Positions 16,212 through 24,192 of a stretch of 27,967 bases of DNA are shown here, in pieces (positions within the stretch are counted from its first letter, which is position 1; the number at the start of each line of letters is the position of its first letter). The stretch lies in the IMG/VR virus record IMGVR_UViG_3300021964_005746, positions 1 to 27,967 of that record. The stretch is one strand, 5' to 3'. The notes under the pieces are model-generated. The model saw only the letters and a program-made list of their open reading frames with translations. It was not told where the DNA came from and made no database searches. This stretch comes from a virus. A program made the translations under genes and the position numbers.

Positions 16212-17745
16212 TACGGTTATATTAGGCGGCGGCGTTGCAGGCTGGTTAACTGCACTACTAATAAAAAAGACAAGACCTAGTATGAATATTACTGTTGTTG
16301 AAGATCCTAATAAGCCACCTATTATTGCTGGTGAAAGCGGTACAACTACATTTGTTGATATGTTAAAGTATCTTGATATTGATTTTGATGACTTTGTTGC
16401 TAAAGCAAATGCTACACCAAAACTAGGTGGACGTTTTAAAGATTGGTCAGGAGTAGGTAGTGAATTCATTCATTGTTTGCAAACAGATTATGCACCTTGG
16501 TTAGATGGATGGTCAGACAATCCTAACGCTAGTGTCTTTAATATGAACTTAGGACAATTTACCGGTATAATAGCAGCTGAAAGGCAAAAGAATTTATATC
16601 AGGCTACACTGCTAGGTAATGGTGTTCCTTTAGCAGATGCATTCTATGCAAACTATTTTATTAAAGAAAATAAAGTTCCGTTTGGTGCTTCTAAATCAGA
16701 ACTACCAATTATTGCTATGTGGCACAATGAGAGTAGAGCAACAGCAGCATACTTGAAAGAAGTGGCTCTTAAAAGAGATATTACATTGATTGAAGGCACA
16801 TACGTAGATGCTAAACAAAATGATAAAGGTGATATAACAACTTTAATTTTAGATGATAACAGAGAAATTGAAGGAGAATGGTTTGTTGATTGTACTGGAT
16901 TTGCACAGTTACTAATTAGAAAAAAATTAGGAGCAGAATACTCTAATTACTCAGATCATTTTACACACAACTCTGTTATTGCATGGTGGGACGAACCTAA
17001 GTATTCAGTAACAACAAATGCAACAGCAATGAAATATGGTTGGCGTTGGAATATTAATTTGCAACACAGATCTGGTAATGGTTACATTTATGACAACAAT
17101 TATATTACAGCAGACCAAGCATTAGAGGAAGCAAGAAGTGTATGTGGTGAACATATAGAACCTGTTGCTTCATTTACATACACACCCGAAGTAGCAAAAG
17201 AAAGTTGGAAAAATAATGTTTTTGCAATTGGGTTAAGCAGTGGTTTCTTAGAACCATTAGAAGCAAACGGTATTGCAGTTATTTGCGAGTCACTGTATGC
17301 TATGCAAGATTTGTGGGATCCTACTAGAAGAGATCACACACTGTACAGGGATAGATTTAATCATAGAGTTAATACAGTTTATGAAGATATTAAAGACTTT
17401 ATTGCATTGCATTTTAGAGGACGTAGAGATGACACAGACTTCTGGAAAAGTCATATACATGACCCAGAACGTATTCCAGAATCATTAGCAATGAAACTAA
17501 AAGACTGGGATCATTATTGGCAAGGATTTGTTGGTGTAGAGCCTGTTGTTAACGGTTATTCGCCAGCAGCATGGATGCAAGTAATACAGGGATTACATAT
17601 ATTTCCTAACACATACTTTAGCACTGAGTTTGAAGATAAACTTGAAACAGGTAGAAACGTGCTAAATACTAACGTAAAACGCTACAAAGAGCTTGTGGCT
17701 CCATTCTGGACAATCGATGAATGGATTAAGAATATTGATAAATAA
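16201..17745 (+). CDS. Flavin-dependent halogenase 3, divergent, 514 aa
   Basis: The FAD motif is ILGGGVAGW (7-15). The GVGEAT position reads IIAGESGT (41-48). Catalytic Lys74 in NATPKLGGRF and Glu354 in LEPLEANG are kept. The signature motif reads WRWNIN (281-286), with Asn in place of Pro, and is followed by RSGNGYIYDNNYI. It is less similar to halogenases 1 and 2 than they are to each other, so it probably has a different substrate. TTGGAG upstream of the ATG provides a ribosome site inside the end of halogenase 2. The last codons (GATAAATAA) double as the late promoter box for the 52-aa gene downstream. Confidence 0.8.
   Translation: MNSNTVILGGGVAGWLTALLIKKTRPSMNITVVEDPNKPPIIAGESGTTTFVDMLKYLDIDFDDFVAKANATPKLGGRFKDWSGVGSEFIHCLQTDYAPWLDGWSDNPNASVFNMNLGQFTGIIAAERQKNLYQATLLGNGVPLADAFYANYFIKENKVPFGASKSELPIIAMWHNESRATAAYLKEVALKRDITLIEGTYVDAKQNDKGDITTLILDDNREIEGEWFVDCTGFAQLLIRKKLGAEYSNYSDHFTHNSVIAWWDEPKYSVTTNATAMKYGWRWNINLQHRSGNGYIYDNNYITADQALEEARSVCGEHIEPVASFTYTPEVAKESWKNNVFAIGLSSGFLEPLEANGIAVICESLYAMQDLWDPTRRDHTLYRDRFNHRVNTVYEDIKDFIALHFRGRRDDTDFWKSHIHDPERIPESLAMKLKDWDHYWQGFVGVEPVVNGYSPAAWMQVIQGLHIFPNTYFSTEFEDKLETGRNVLNTNVKRYKELVAPFWTIDEWIKNIDK
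17737..17744 (+). promoter_or_regulatory. Late promoter box GATAAATA for the 52-aa gene
   Basis: The box is embedded in the last codons of halogenase 3. Its predicted start near 17750 gives a leader of about 17 bases holding TAGGAG. It is the only additional late box I see inside the 14.8-kb island. Confidence 0.55.
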
Positions 17746-17766
17746 AGATATAGGAGTTATACAAAT

Positions 17767-17925
17767 ATGGCAACTTACAAAATGATTATTAGAAAAGAGG
17801 TAGGTAAATCGCCTATTACTCAGGACACTTGTGAAGCACCAAGCAAAGAAGCAGCGGCAAGAATCTTTGAAGAGCGTCACGGTCCGGCAAAAATCGTTGC
17901 AGGCCCTACTAAAGTCAGCGACTAA
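17767..17925 (+). CDS. Small protein, 52 aa, unknown
   Basis: The product runs from MATYKMIIRKEVG to PTKVSD. It consists of a strand-like MIIRKEV start, a short PITQDTCEAPS loop, an EAAARIFEERHG helix and a final AKIVAGP strand, so a small beta-alpha-beta fold is likely. It has one Cys (22) and no Trp. The AGGAG ribosome site is well placed, and a late box lies just upstream, so it may be expressed independently of the halogenases. Its stop directly abuts the stop of the convergent oxygenase gene. No family is recognised; it could be a cofactor-delivery or substrate-binding partner of the enzymes, but that is conjecture. Confidence 0.65.
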   Translation: MATYKMIIRKEVGKSPITQDTCEAPSKEAAARIFEERHGPAKIVAGPTKVSD

Positions 17926-18552
17926 TTAACGCTTAAATCCAAGCATATCTTTAACATTCTGCACTTCGTCTTTTATCTCTTGACGAACAAATTCTGCTGG
18001 AAGTCCTAATGCTGGTTTCGTATCCCATTTTAAATGTGAATATGGTCCATCGGCTTCTACGTACTGTAGAAACGCTTGTACTATTTTGTTACCCTCATAC
18101 GGGTTTCTCCAGTGTTCGTGCCTACGTCCACTGTATATAACAATATCGCCAACATCTAAATTGATCTCGTGTTCAACACCATCTTCATTTTTAATGTATA
18201 TTGGCCAATTGTATTCTGGTTCTTTTGATATTGCAACTGATACTGATACTTCAGAGCTAGGTCTGTCAAAGTGTTTTTTAAGTTGCGAACCTTTATAATA
18301 TATCCTAGCATAAGAGTACACTGGTACCAACTCATGACCCCATTCTTTTGCAACCAAAGGATTTAGTTTTACCATCAATGTTTCAAACATCAAGGGAGCG
18401 TATCTCGCAAAAGTGTTTTCTTCAAGGTCAGATAAGTCGGCACCAGCATACAATACTTTACAAACTTCTTCCATCAGTTCGTACTCTAATGCAAGAAATT
18501 CGCAGAGTTCTGTTGATACTGCGCCTCGTATAATTTTATAATCTTCTATCAT
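17926..18552 (-). CDS. 2OG-Fe(II) oxygenase, prolyl-4-hydroxylase-like, 208 aa
   Basis: The metal triad is clear: His94-Phe-Asp96 (LKKHFDRPSSE) and a distal His145 or His147 in SGRRHEHWRNP, with Lys156 as the likely 2OG anchor. DVGDIVIYSGRRHEHWR is the closing strand of the jelly roll. This is the most standard HxD oxygenase in the island and resembles 2OG enzymes often found in marine T4-like phages. It is the last gene of the minus operon; its stop is adjacent to the stop of the 52-aa gene on the other strand, with no terminator between them. The start forms ATGA with the upstream gene. Confidence 0.75.
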   Translation of the reverse strand: MIEDYKIIRGAVSTELCEFLALEYELMEEVCKVLYAGADLSDLEENTFARYAPLMFETLMVKLNPLVAKEWGHELVPVYSYARIYYKGSQLKKHFDRPSSEVSVSVAISKEPEYNWPIYIKNEDGVEHEINLDVGDIVIYSGRRHEHWRNPYEGNKIVQAFLQYVEADGPYSHLKWDTKPALGLPAEFVRQEIKDEVQNVKDMLGFKR

Positions 18553-19106
18553 AGTAGTGGCATTAACCCCATATTACCAAAAGGTCTTTCTTCATAATTT
18601 CTAATAAAAGAATTATTTGGTATTGAATGTACATCAAACCCTATTGTTGTTCTATAACCTTCATATGGTTCTAGTACTTTAACTTCGTGTTCAGCATGTC
18701 CTGGGCCTAAATATATTTGACCTGGCTTGTTATCAATAGTCCAATTATCAAATATAGTTTGTGTACTTTTAGGATCAATGCTAATATATCCGTGCCAATC
18801 AAATTCGTGTCCGTGTCGTGTTAAGCATTCATTTGGTCTATGATAGTTTAACCATGCTTGTATCCACAGTGGTCGATCATCACCTATATTACTTCTTACA
18901 AATGTTCCAAGCTCTTTATATATGTTATAAAAAATAGTGCTAGGTGCAGTTAGTGCAAACACATTGTACAAATTATATGACCATGTGCTGTCATTATTTT
19001 CAGAAAATATTTTCTTAAAAACGCTGTGTGCATTATCTAAATGATCAAATATCTGAGTCTTATTTTCAATTATATATTGACTTTGGTGTAAGTAGTATTC
19101 GCTCAT
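18549..19106 (-). CDS. 2OG-oxygenase-like jelly-roll protein with HxH motif, 185 aa
   Basis: Residues 80-160 form the core: WIQAWLNYHRP, then TRHGHEFDWHGYISID with His98-Gly-His100, GQIYLGPGHAEHEV with His137 or His140, and Arg152 in GYRTTIGFDVHS. The order of His motif, GPGHxxH and late Arg fits a 2OG-Fe(II) or cupin-type metal site, but the proximal motif is HGHEFD rather than HxD, so the acidic ligand is uncertain (Glu101 or Asp103). No signal peptide is seen. The gene is coupled by ATGA on both sides. It could be an active oxygenase or another metal-binding cupin. Confidence 0.6.
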   Translation of the reverse strand: MSEYYLHQSQYIIENKTQIFDHLDNAHSVFKKIFSENNDSTWSYNLYNVFALTAPSTIFYNIYKELGTFVRSNIGDDRPLWIQAWLNYHRPNECLTRHGHEFDWHGYISIDPKSTQTIFDNWTIDNKPGQIYLGPGHAEHEVKVLEPYEGYRTTIGFDVHSIPNNSFIRNYEERPFGNMGLMPLL

Positions 19107-19714
19107 CCTAGTTGAACCCTGTCTAAATTAATATTAATAACAGCTCTATAAGGTGAATCTTTACAAAAACTACTTGAATGATAATACTTGCCTGGAAATA
19201 TAACTACTCTACCTTGCTTGGGCATAATGCGTTTTTTAATTGTAAATTTATTTTCTTGAATACGCATAATGTCATCTTTACCTGCGTCATACTCATCGTT
19301 TGTTTCGTTAAAGATAACTGTTTCGCCATCTGAATCATTAACATAATAAATTGCATTCCAATGCTCAAAGAAGCTGTCTATGTGCGGCATATGGTGTTCT
19401 AACGTGCTTGTTTTATTAGGTAGGGTCAAGTTAGCCCTCATGCGTATTAACCTGTTATACGGCGTCTTAGACGCACTAGTAATGCTTAAAACAAGAGGAT
19501 ATACAAAGTTAAAGTGTTGACTTACTGCTTGTTGCTTTTCGTAAAAGAAGTGATTAAATCCTGCATGATTACTTTCACCTTGTAGTTCTGCATCTGGTGA
19601 TACCATTGTTTGATTAAACACCCAGCCAAATTCCCAACCAGTTAAAAGTGTTCTAATGTGGTCTGAGTAATCTTTAGGTATTACATTATCGATTACTATA
19701 ATATCATCTGTCAT
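19103..19714 (-). CDS. 2OG-Fe(II) oxygenase, 203 aa (paralogue of 20917-21498)
   Basis: The N-terminal half has the IVIDNVIPKDYSDHI start and LIRMRANLTL strand. The catalytic part has His111-Ile-Asp113 (MPHIDSFFEHW), the strand DGETVIFNE (129-137), the distal His179 in PGKYYHSSSF and Arg190 before AVININL. These make a full Fe(II)/2OG site. It shares order and wording of motifs with the gene at 20917-21498, so the two are duplicates that have since diverged. Substrate unknown. ATGA overlaps join it to both neighbours. Confidence 0.75.
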   Translation of the reverse strand: MTDDIIVIDNVIPKDYSDHIRTLLTGWEFGWVFNQTMVSPDAELQGESNHAGFNHFFYEKQQAVSQHFNFVYPLVLSITSASKTPYNRLIRMRANLTLPNKTSTLEHHMPHIDSFFEHWNAIYYVNDSDGETVIFNETNDEYDAGKDDIMRIQENKFTIKKRIMPKQGRVVIFPGKYYHSSSFCKDSPYRAVININLDRVQLG

Positions 19715-20220
19715 TGTGTTGGATACCTTTGTACTGCTATTCCGTAAAACGTTAACATAAGTGTGTTAGGTTTGTATTTTAAAATTTTATAGGCTTCTTT
19801 AGGATCCCATAATACACATCTGTTATAAACATTTTCTACATTTATTGTTGCTGTATGAGCTTTATCGTAAAAACAAATACCTGTATCTAGTTCAGTATCT
19901 TCTGTTAAAAATACTGTACCAGCAATATTTGCCTGTGTGCTGATTTGTTTAATTTGATCAATACACTTGTCGTTCATTTTTTGATATTCACAATGTAAGA
20001 AAGTGAACATGTCTTTACCTAATACATGCTTAATAAGTTTACCTAGTAATCTTTCAAACATATCAATATCAATTTCGTCTAATGTTTTTGATCTTAATCC
20101 TGGAAAAATAGAATTATCTTGTTCTATAAACTCTTGTTTGTTTGCGTGATGCTCTATTAGCCAAGGCTGTTCAAAGAAGTTATCAATAATTTTTACTGGC
20201 TGTGTAATAGTTCTAATCAT
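19711..20220 (-). CDS. Degenerate DUF6445-type oxygenase-like protein, 169 aa
   Basis: This protein aligns with its upstream neighbour (20217-20924) along its length: IIDNFFEQPW with VVDNFYEEPD, FPGLRSKTLDEID with WPGVRTKLFHEFD, NIAGTVFLT with NVAGVVYLN, and ENVYNRCVLWD with ESVYNRAIIFD. The neighbour's putative metal ligands are missing. There is no HxD before the AGTVFL strand, and the LWHS His position is occupied by non-ligand residues in DPKEAYK. It is shorter by 66 residues. It is probably a non-catalytic paralogue, perhaps a partner subunit. The open frame and ATGA coupling argue against a decaying pseudogene. Confidence 0.65.
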   Translation of the reverse strand: MIRTITQPVKIIDNFFEQPWLIEHHANKQEFIEQDNSIFPGLRSKTLDEIDIDMFERLLGKLIKHVLGKDMFTFLHCEYQKMNDKCIDQIKQISTQANIAGTVFLTEDTELDTGICFYDKAHTATINVENVYNRCVLWDPKEAYKILKYKPNTLMLTFYGIAVQRYPTQ

Positions 20221-20924
20221 ATTGCCCTCGCAAAAAATACTTGTGTAATTCTAGAATCGTTAACTGTTGAACCATAAAAGTATTCAGGACTATGCCATAG
20301 TCTAGTATCAAAAATAATAGCTCTATTGTATACGCTTTCCATTGTTATTGTCTTTTTAAACTCTGCAACTTGTGCTTCACGTAATTGATTAAATTCTTCT
20401 TTTTCTTTTGCTGGAACGTCTAGTACATCTTGCATAAATGCTTCTGCATATTTGCCGCCGTCAAAGTCCATATCTTCATATATAACTGTACCAGTTTTTT
20501 TAGGTGCTTCCTTGTTTAAGTATACTACACCTGCAACATTTAATTTCGGATCATCGTCATGTACCCATCCTCTTGTATAAGATTCTGGAGTCATATGAAA
20601 AGCTGTTTGTAATTCGTCAAATCCTTCATAGCCATAATCTTTAAGATATACAAGTAACTTTTTTCCAAATAAATCTAAACTTTTTTGATCAAACTCATGA
20701 AATAGTTTTGTTCTTACTCCAGGCCAACTTCCTCTATCACCTTTAAAATATTCTAAACTTAATGCATAATCTCGCACTTGATCAGGTTCTTCATAAAAAT
20801 TATCAACTACCATAGTAGGCAGATACGGATACGTAAATCTATCCTTTAGATTTTGAGCAACGATACGTGAACTAGATTGTTTGTCACGCTCTAGTAATTC
20901 ATTTATATACTGCTCTTTATCCAT
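20217..20924 (-). CDS. DUF6445-type 2OG-oxygenase-like protein, 235 aa
   Basis: The motif order is MVVDNFYEEPDQVR (38-51), WPGVRTK (67-73), His122-Asp-Asp124 in GWVHDDDPK, NVAGVVYLN (129-137), TGTVIYED, ESVYNRAIIFDTRLWHS with His211, and Arg225 in DSRITQVFF. This resembles DUF6445 proteins, which from memory occur next to tryptophan-halogenase-like genes in Caulobacterales and relatives. The HDD...H...R spacing suggests a 2OG-Fe(II) site, though I know of no assigned reaction. The ATG overlaps the end of the preceding oxygenase by eight bases. A truncated, ligand-free copy follows directly. Confidence 0.65.
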   Translation of the reverse strand: MDKEQYINELLERDKQSSSRIVAQNLKDRFTYPYLPTMVVDNFYEEPDQVRDYALSLEYFKGDRGSWPGVRTKLFHEFDQKSLDLFGKKLLVYLKDYGYEGFDELQTAFHMTPESYTRGWVHDDDPKLNVAGVVYLNKEAPKKTGTVIYEDMDFDGGKYAEAFMQDVLDVPAKEKEEFNQLREAQVAEFKKTITMESVYNRAIIFDTRLWHSPEYFYGSTVNDSRITQVFFARAI

Positions 20925-21498
20925 CTATTTGTCTCGCTGTAAAGTTCATAGTCATTACAATCCTTTTTGTAAACATCTTAGGACATGTACTTGCATGATA
21001 ATGTTTTCCGTTGAATACTAATACTTTACCTTGTTGTGGCATACTTTTATGCATAGGCTTATACTTTTCTGCTTCTTCTGTTTCATGAAACACAACAGTT
21101 TCTCCGTCACACTCATTAATATAATAACATGCAGTATAGTGATCTTGTTCAAAATCTACGTGTGGTGTGTTGTATTGGTACCTTACATGCGGCATCATAT
21201 ATTTTGTGTTAAGTAAAAAACCTAAACGCATACGCAACAGTTGATCTAATTCAAGTCCTGCTTTTGCACAAGTATTTTGTAATAACGGAGTAAAAAATTC
21301 AAGTCCTGGATTTTCTTTATTGTTAGGATGATATACTAAATTTGCAAAACTAGGTGTAGATCTATTAAGTGTATCAGTCTTTTCAAATGTTGTATCTTCC
21401 ATAAAATGCCAATCAAAAGTTATGTCAGTTACTACATCAAGTATTTGTTTTTGATAATCTTTTTCGATTACATTTTCAATTTCAATTGGTTTAAACAT
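20917..21498 (-). CDS. 2OG-Fe(II) oxygenase, 193 aa (paralogue of 19103-19714)
   Basis: The catalytic motifs are His113-Val-Asp115 (TPHVDFEQDHY), the DGETVVFHE strand (131-139), the distal His168 in NGKHYHAST and Arg179 in TKRIVMTMNF. A LLRMRLGFLL strand near residue 90 corresponds to the RMRANLTL strand of the paralogue. The full triad and 2OG-binding Arg suggest an active hydroxylase. AGGA eight bases upstream supports the ATG at 21498, inside the end of the JmjC-like gene. Substrate unknown. Confidence 0.75.
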   Translation of the reverse strand: MFKPIEIENVIEKDYQKQILDVVTDITFDWHFMEDTTFEKTDTLNRSTPSFANLVYHPNNKENPGLEFFTPLLQNTCAKAGLELDQLLRMRLGFLLNTKYMMPHVRYQYNTPHVDFEQDHYTACYYINECDGETVVFHETEEAEKYKPMHKSMPQQGKVLVFNGKHYHASTCPKMFTKRIVMTMNFTARQIDG

Positions 21499-22210
21499 TG
21501 TTGATCCTATAATAGTTTCTATCTACTGCATTTTCTATTGGCTCTGTTGGTAGTTTTTGCCAGCAAGGAATGCTTAAAGATATACGTTTTCCTTTAGGGT
21601 ATGCACAATGATATTGTCTTGACGGAATATATAACGCATCACCCGGTTCTAATTCTACATCAATTTCTACTTCCATGTCGCTATCACTTAACTTACCGTT
21701 CATTAATCCTGTTCTGTGCATGTAGGAAATTCTATTTTTATAAACTTTCCATCTAGTTTTTCCTTCTGCTTGAATAATAAAGTTACAAGGATAATCGTCA
21801 TGTATAGTAAAAGATTTAGAATCTTTTAACCCACAATACACATGTATTGCAGCATGTACACTAAACATATTTTCAAATACGCTTAGAAAATCCATAGTTT
21901 TTTGATTATGAAATCCGTAGTCTAAACAAATTAATCCGTAGCCTGCGTTTACTTTATCAAATATAAAACCTTTATCTTGTACAGCTCTGTCATAGATCCA
22001 GTTTTTTCTACTTGCAGGGATTTCAATTTTACTACTATTTGGATTTATAAGTTCAAAATTATAACGTTCTGTTTTATTTGTATGTTGCTCGATATCTTTC
22101 CAGGACACTAATTCACTAGGATCTTCAAGCAACTTTTTAAATAGTTGTGGCTTATCATCAAACGCTAAGTTTGTTTCGTTAAGTATTCTTTGACTGAAGT
22201 CGTTCATCAT
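21491..22210 (-). CDS. JmjC/cupin-type 2OG oxygenase, 239 aa
   Basis: The core reads AAIHVYCGLKDSKSFTIHDD (120-139), then NFIIQAEGKTRWKVYKN, a long loop, LEPGDALYIPSRQYHCA and KRISLSIP. This is the JmjC/cupin-8 layout of bacterial ribosomal-protein and aspartate hydroxylases: His137-X-Asp139 and His201 as metal ligands, with the GKTRWKVY and PGDALYIP strands typical. These relatives hydroxylate protein side chains, so a protein substrate is the best guess here, but that is inference. Two adjacent ATGs (22210 and 22207) are possible; GAGG upstream fits either. The gene overlaps the upstream gene by about 30 bases. Confidence 0.75.
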   Translation of the reverse strand: MMNDFSQRILNETNLAFDDKPQLFKKLLEDPSELVSWKDIEQHTNKTERYNFELINPNSSKIEIPASRKNWIYDRAVQDKGFIFDKVNAGYGLICLDYGFHNQKTMDFLSVFENMFSVHAAIHVYCGLKDSKSFTIHDDYPCNFIIQAEGKTRWKVYKNRISYMHRTGLMNGKLSDSDMEVEIDVELEPGDALYIPSRQYHCAYPKGKRISLSIPCWQKLPTEPIENAVDRNYYRINNV

Positions 22211-22805
22211 CTGTCCTCACTAACTTAACATTAAAAGATATACTAACTCTATCTTCCTCTGTTGTATTTCTTTCCACACCATGTGGTAACCAACCTGGAA
22301 ACAATATTAGTTTACTTGATACTGGTTCATACGCAATTGCTGCTGCACTAATAGGTGTATAGTTTTGCATTGGTGCTGCTGAAGCAATAATAAAGTCTTG
22401 CATATGGTTTTTATAAACATTTAAATTACCTTGTCCAGGCTTTGCACTTGCATAGTATACTCCAGATATAAAACTATTGTCGTGTATATGCACTGAATTA
22501 GTATTACCTTGTTTATTAATATTAAACCAAAAGTTTTCCATAATAGGATAACAGTATTCTTCGTAGTATCCGTAATCTCTAATACACTGATGTGCTTGTT
22601 TCATTATTGCATCATGTAACGGTTTCATTGCATCGTATGCATCAGGCCTAAAATCTTTTGATTGCCAGCCTCCTTGATTACTTAATACTCTTCCATTGTC
22701 ATCTTCTTTGTGTAATTGATAACAAAGTTTTAGCATATCTGTATTGTCTAGTTCTGTTTGCTCCCACCAAACTGGGGTAGGAAAGAACATATCCAAATTC
22801 ATCAT
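22179..22805 (-). CDS. 2OG-Fe(II) oxygenase of the TIGR02466/PF13759 type, 208 aa
   Basis: The protein opens with FFPTPVWWEQTEL, as in this family, and has ENFWFNINKQG, then SVHIHDNSFISGVYYAS (104-120), KLILFPGWLPHGV (165-177) and RVSISFNV (186-193). Candidate ligands are His106, His108 or Asp109 and His175, and Arg186 binds 2OG. Between the strands is a GNLNVYKNHMQDF loop. The first two ATGs (22805 and 22802) are adjacent; AAGGA is better spaced for the second. It is related to the genes at 12611 and 23605. Confidence 0.75.
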   Translation of the reverse strand: MMNLDMFFPTPVWWEQTELDNTDMLKLCYQLHKEDDNGRVLSNQGGWQSKDFRPDAYDAMKPLHDAIMKQAHQCIRDYGYYEEYCYPIMENFWFNINKQGNTNSVHIHDNSFISGVYYASAKPGQGNLNVYKNHMQDFIIASAAPMQNYTPISAAAIAYEPVSSKLILFPGWLPHGVERNTTEEDRVSISFNVKLVRTDDERLQSKNT

Positions 22806-23605
22806 ATCCTTAACTCCAAGTCGCCCATTCTAACTTCAGGTGGAAAATCATCTGAAAATGCAAATGTATGACTCCATCTAAAATCTACATCAGAAGAAAT
22901 AACTGCTGCATGACTAATGTCTGCTCTATACATTGTCATTTTACCTTCTACTGATGGTGCTGATCCCATATACTTAAATCCCCATTCTGCTAGTTCATCA
23001 TCTGACATGTTAAACCAAGCATCTGCTCTTTGTGGATTATCTGCAATTTGTGACCAACGCTCATACATAGGATGATCTTTGTTAGTTTGAAAATCGTATA
23101 AACTGTCTTTTACAGTCCCTTGATACTTGTAAAGTTTTGTACAAGAGTCTGCTAAATTGTGTCCTGTAAACCATAAATTACCTACTAGTCCTTTAGGATA
23201 ATCTACATGCGGTATGCGCCAACAACTAATAGGTTTAGCTCTTTCTTTATAATACACATTACCCCATTCGTGTATTTGCGGATCAAACATATTATTTTCA
23301 ACATGCTTCAAGTAAAAATCACGTATTAAAAAACAAATGTTTTTGTATGTCCAGTCTGGTAAATGTATTGTATCAAACGGGTTAGGATCTAAATTACCTT
23401 CTGCATTATTATCCTTTACAATAGGAAAAGACTTTACTAAACCCTTAAACAATTCAAACCCATTATCATAAAAAGGATTATCAGCAATCCAATAACCTAT
23501 ACCTTCACCTAAGTCAAAGTACTCGGCTTTAAAGTCCTCTAAGGACTTTACCTTTATAACACTATCAATAGTGTTTGCATCTGGATAACAAATTTTAAAG
23601 TCCAT
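22802..23605 (-). CDS. Putative 2OG-Fe(II) oxygenase-like protein, 267 aa
   Basis: The central motif is WRIPHVDYPKGLVGNLWFTGHN with His133-Val-Asp135. A distal His232 lies in YRADISHAAVISS and Arg243 in DFRWSHTFAF, which gives the HxD...H...R order of 2OG-Fe(II) enzymes. A longer insert than usual (about 165-215, with YERWSQIADN and Trp-rich stretches) separates the motifs. I do not recognise a named family. The gene sits between two TIGR02466-type oxygenases, joined by TAATG at its start and ATGA at its end. Assignment rests on motif order and context. Confidence 0.6.
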   Translation of the reverse strand: MDFKICYPDANTIDSVIKVKSLEDFKAEYFDLGEGIGYWIADNPFYDNGFELFKGLVKSFPIVKDNNAEGNLDPNPFDTIHLPDWTYKNICFLIRDFYLKHVENNMFDPQIHEWGNVYYKERAKPISCWRIPHVDYPKGLVGNLWFTGHNLADSCTKLYKYQGTVKDSLYDFQTNKDHPMYERWSQIADNPQRADAWFNMSDDELAEWGFKYMGSAPSVEGKMTMYRADISHAAVISSDVDFRWSHTFAFSDDFPPEVRMGDLELRI

Positions 23606-24192
23606 TACTTAATATTAATAGTCATTACAATTCTTTCTTGGTCAGTTGTGTTTTCTGTAACAAAGTGCTTTAACCAACTAGGAAAAATAATAACATCTCC
23701 TGTTTTACATTGCACTTCTTGCAATGTTTGTGTTTCGTTTACTATAGGGAAGTTTGAGAAGTGATATTCTAAAGGGTTTCTAAAAACAATATTACCACTA
23801 TTAGGTGGGCATTTGATATAGCAACTTGCTACAAACGTACTATAGTTATGACAATGCTCCTCAGTATATCCTGTCTTGTAATGTCTATTAAACCAAGAAC
23901 CGATAACCGATGACTGTCTTTCGTAAAAATTTAATTCTTCTTTTATTCCTGTTAACTTAATGCCTAGCCATTCTTGAAATTCAGCAAGTTCTTCCCAAGT
24001 ATGGGGTTGCTGTCTTTCAGGTAAAGTTACAGTAGATAGTGCGGCGCCTTTTTCTAAACTAGAGTTTTTTTCAACAGAAGCAAAAACTTCTTCTATTGAT
24101 TGCTCTAGTTTATCATATGGAAAGTTATATGTGTATTTCCATATTGTAGGCGGAAAGAGGTGTATGCCTCCTTCATTAGTCGGATTTACCAT
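23605..24192 (-). CDS. 2OG-Fe(II) oxygenase, TIGR02466-like, 195 aa
   Basis: The pattern GIHLFPPTIWKYTYN, SWFNRHYKTGYTEEHCHN, FVASCYIKCPPNSGNIVF, DVIIFPSWLKHFV and RIVMTINI follows the TIGR02466-like order. Candidate ligands are His113, His115 and His176, with Arg187 for 2OG. The proximal motif is His-Cys-His-Asn, without the usual acid. I chose the ATG at 24192 because GAGGAAGAAC lies directly upstream at good spacing; an in-frame ATG at 24213 would add seven residues and lies further inside the preceding gene. Third member of this subfamily in the island. Confidence 0.7.
   Translation of the reverse strand: MVNPTNEGGIHLFPPTIWKYTYNFPYDKLEQSIEEVFASVEKNSSLEKGAALSTVTLPERQQPHTWEELAEFQEWLGIKLTGIKEELNFYERQSSVIGSWFNRHYKTGYTEEHCHNYSTFVASCYIKCPPNSGNIVFRNPLEYHFSNFPIVNETQTLQEVQCKTGDVIIFPSWLKHFVTENTTDQERIVMTINIK

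Noticed and set aside
17767-17925. RiPP precursor peptide for the halogenases
   Set aside because: The 52-aa product looks like a folded small domain with no leader/core division, no Trp and no repeat of a core motif; kept only as an open possibility.
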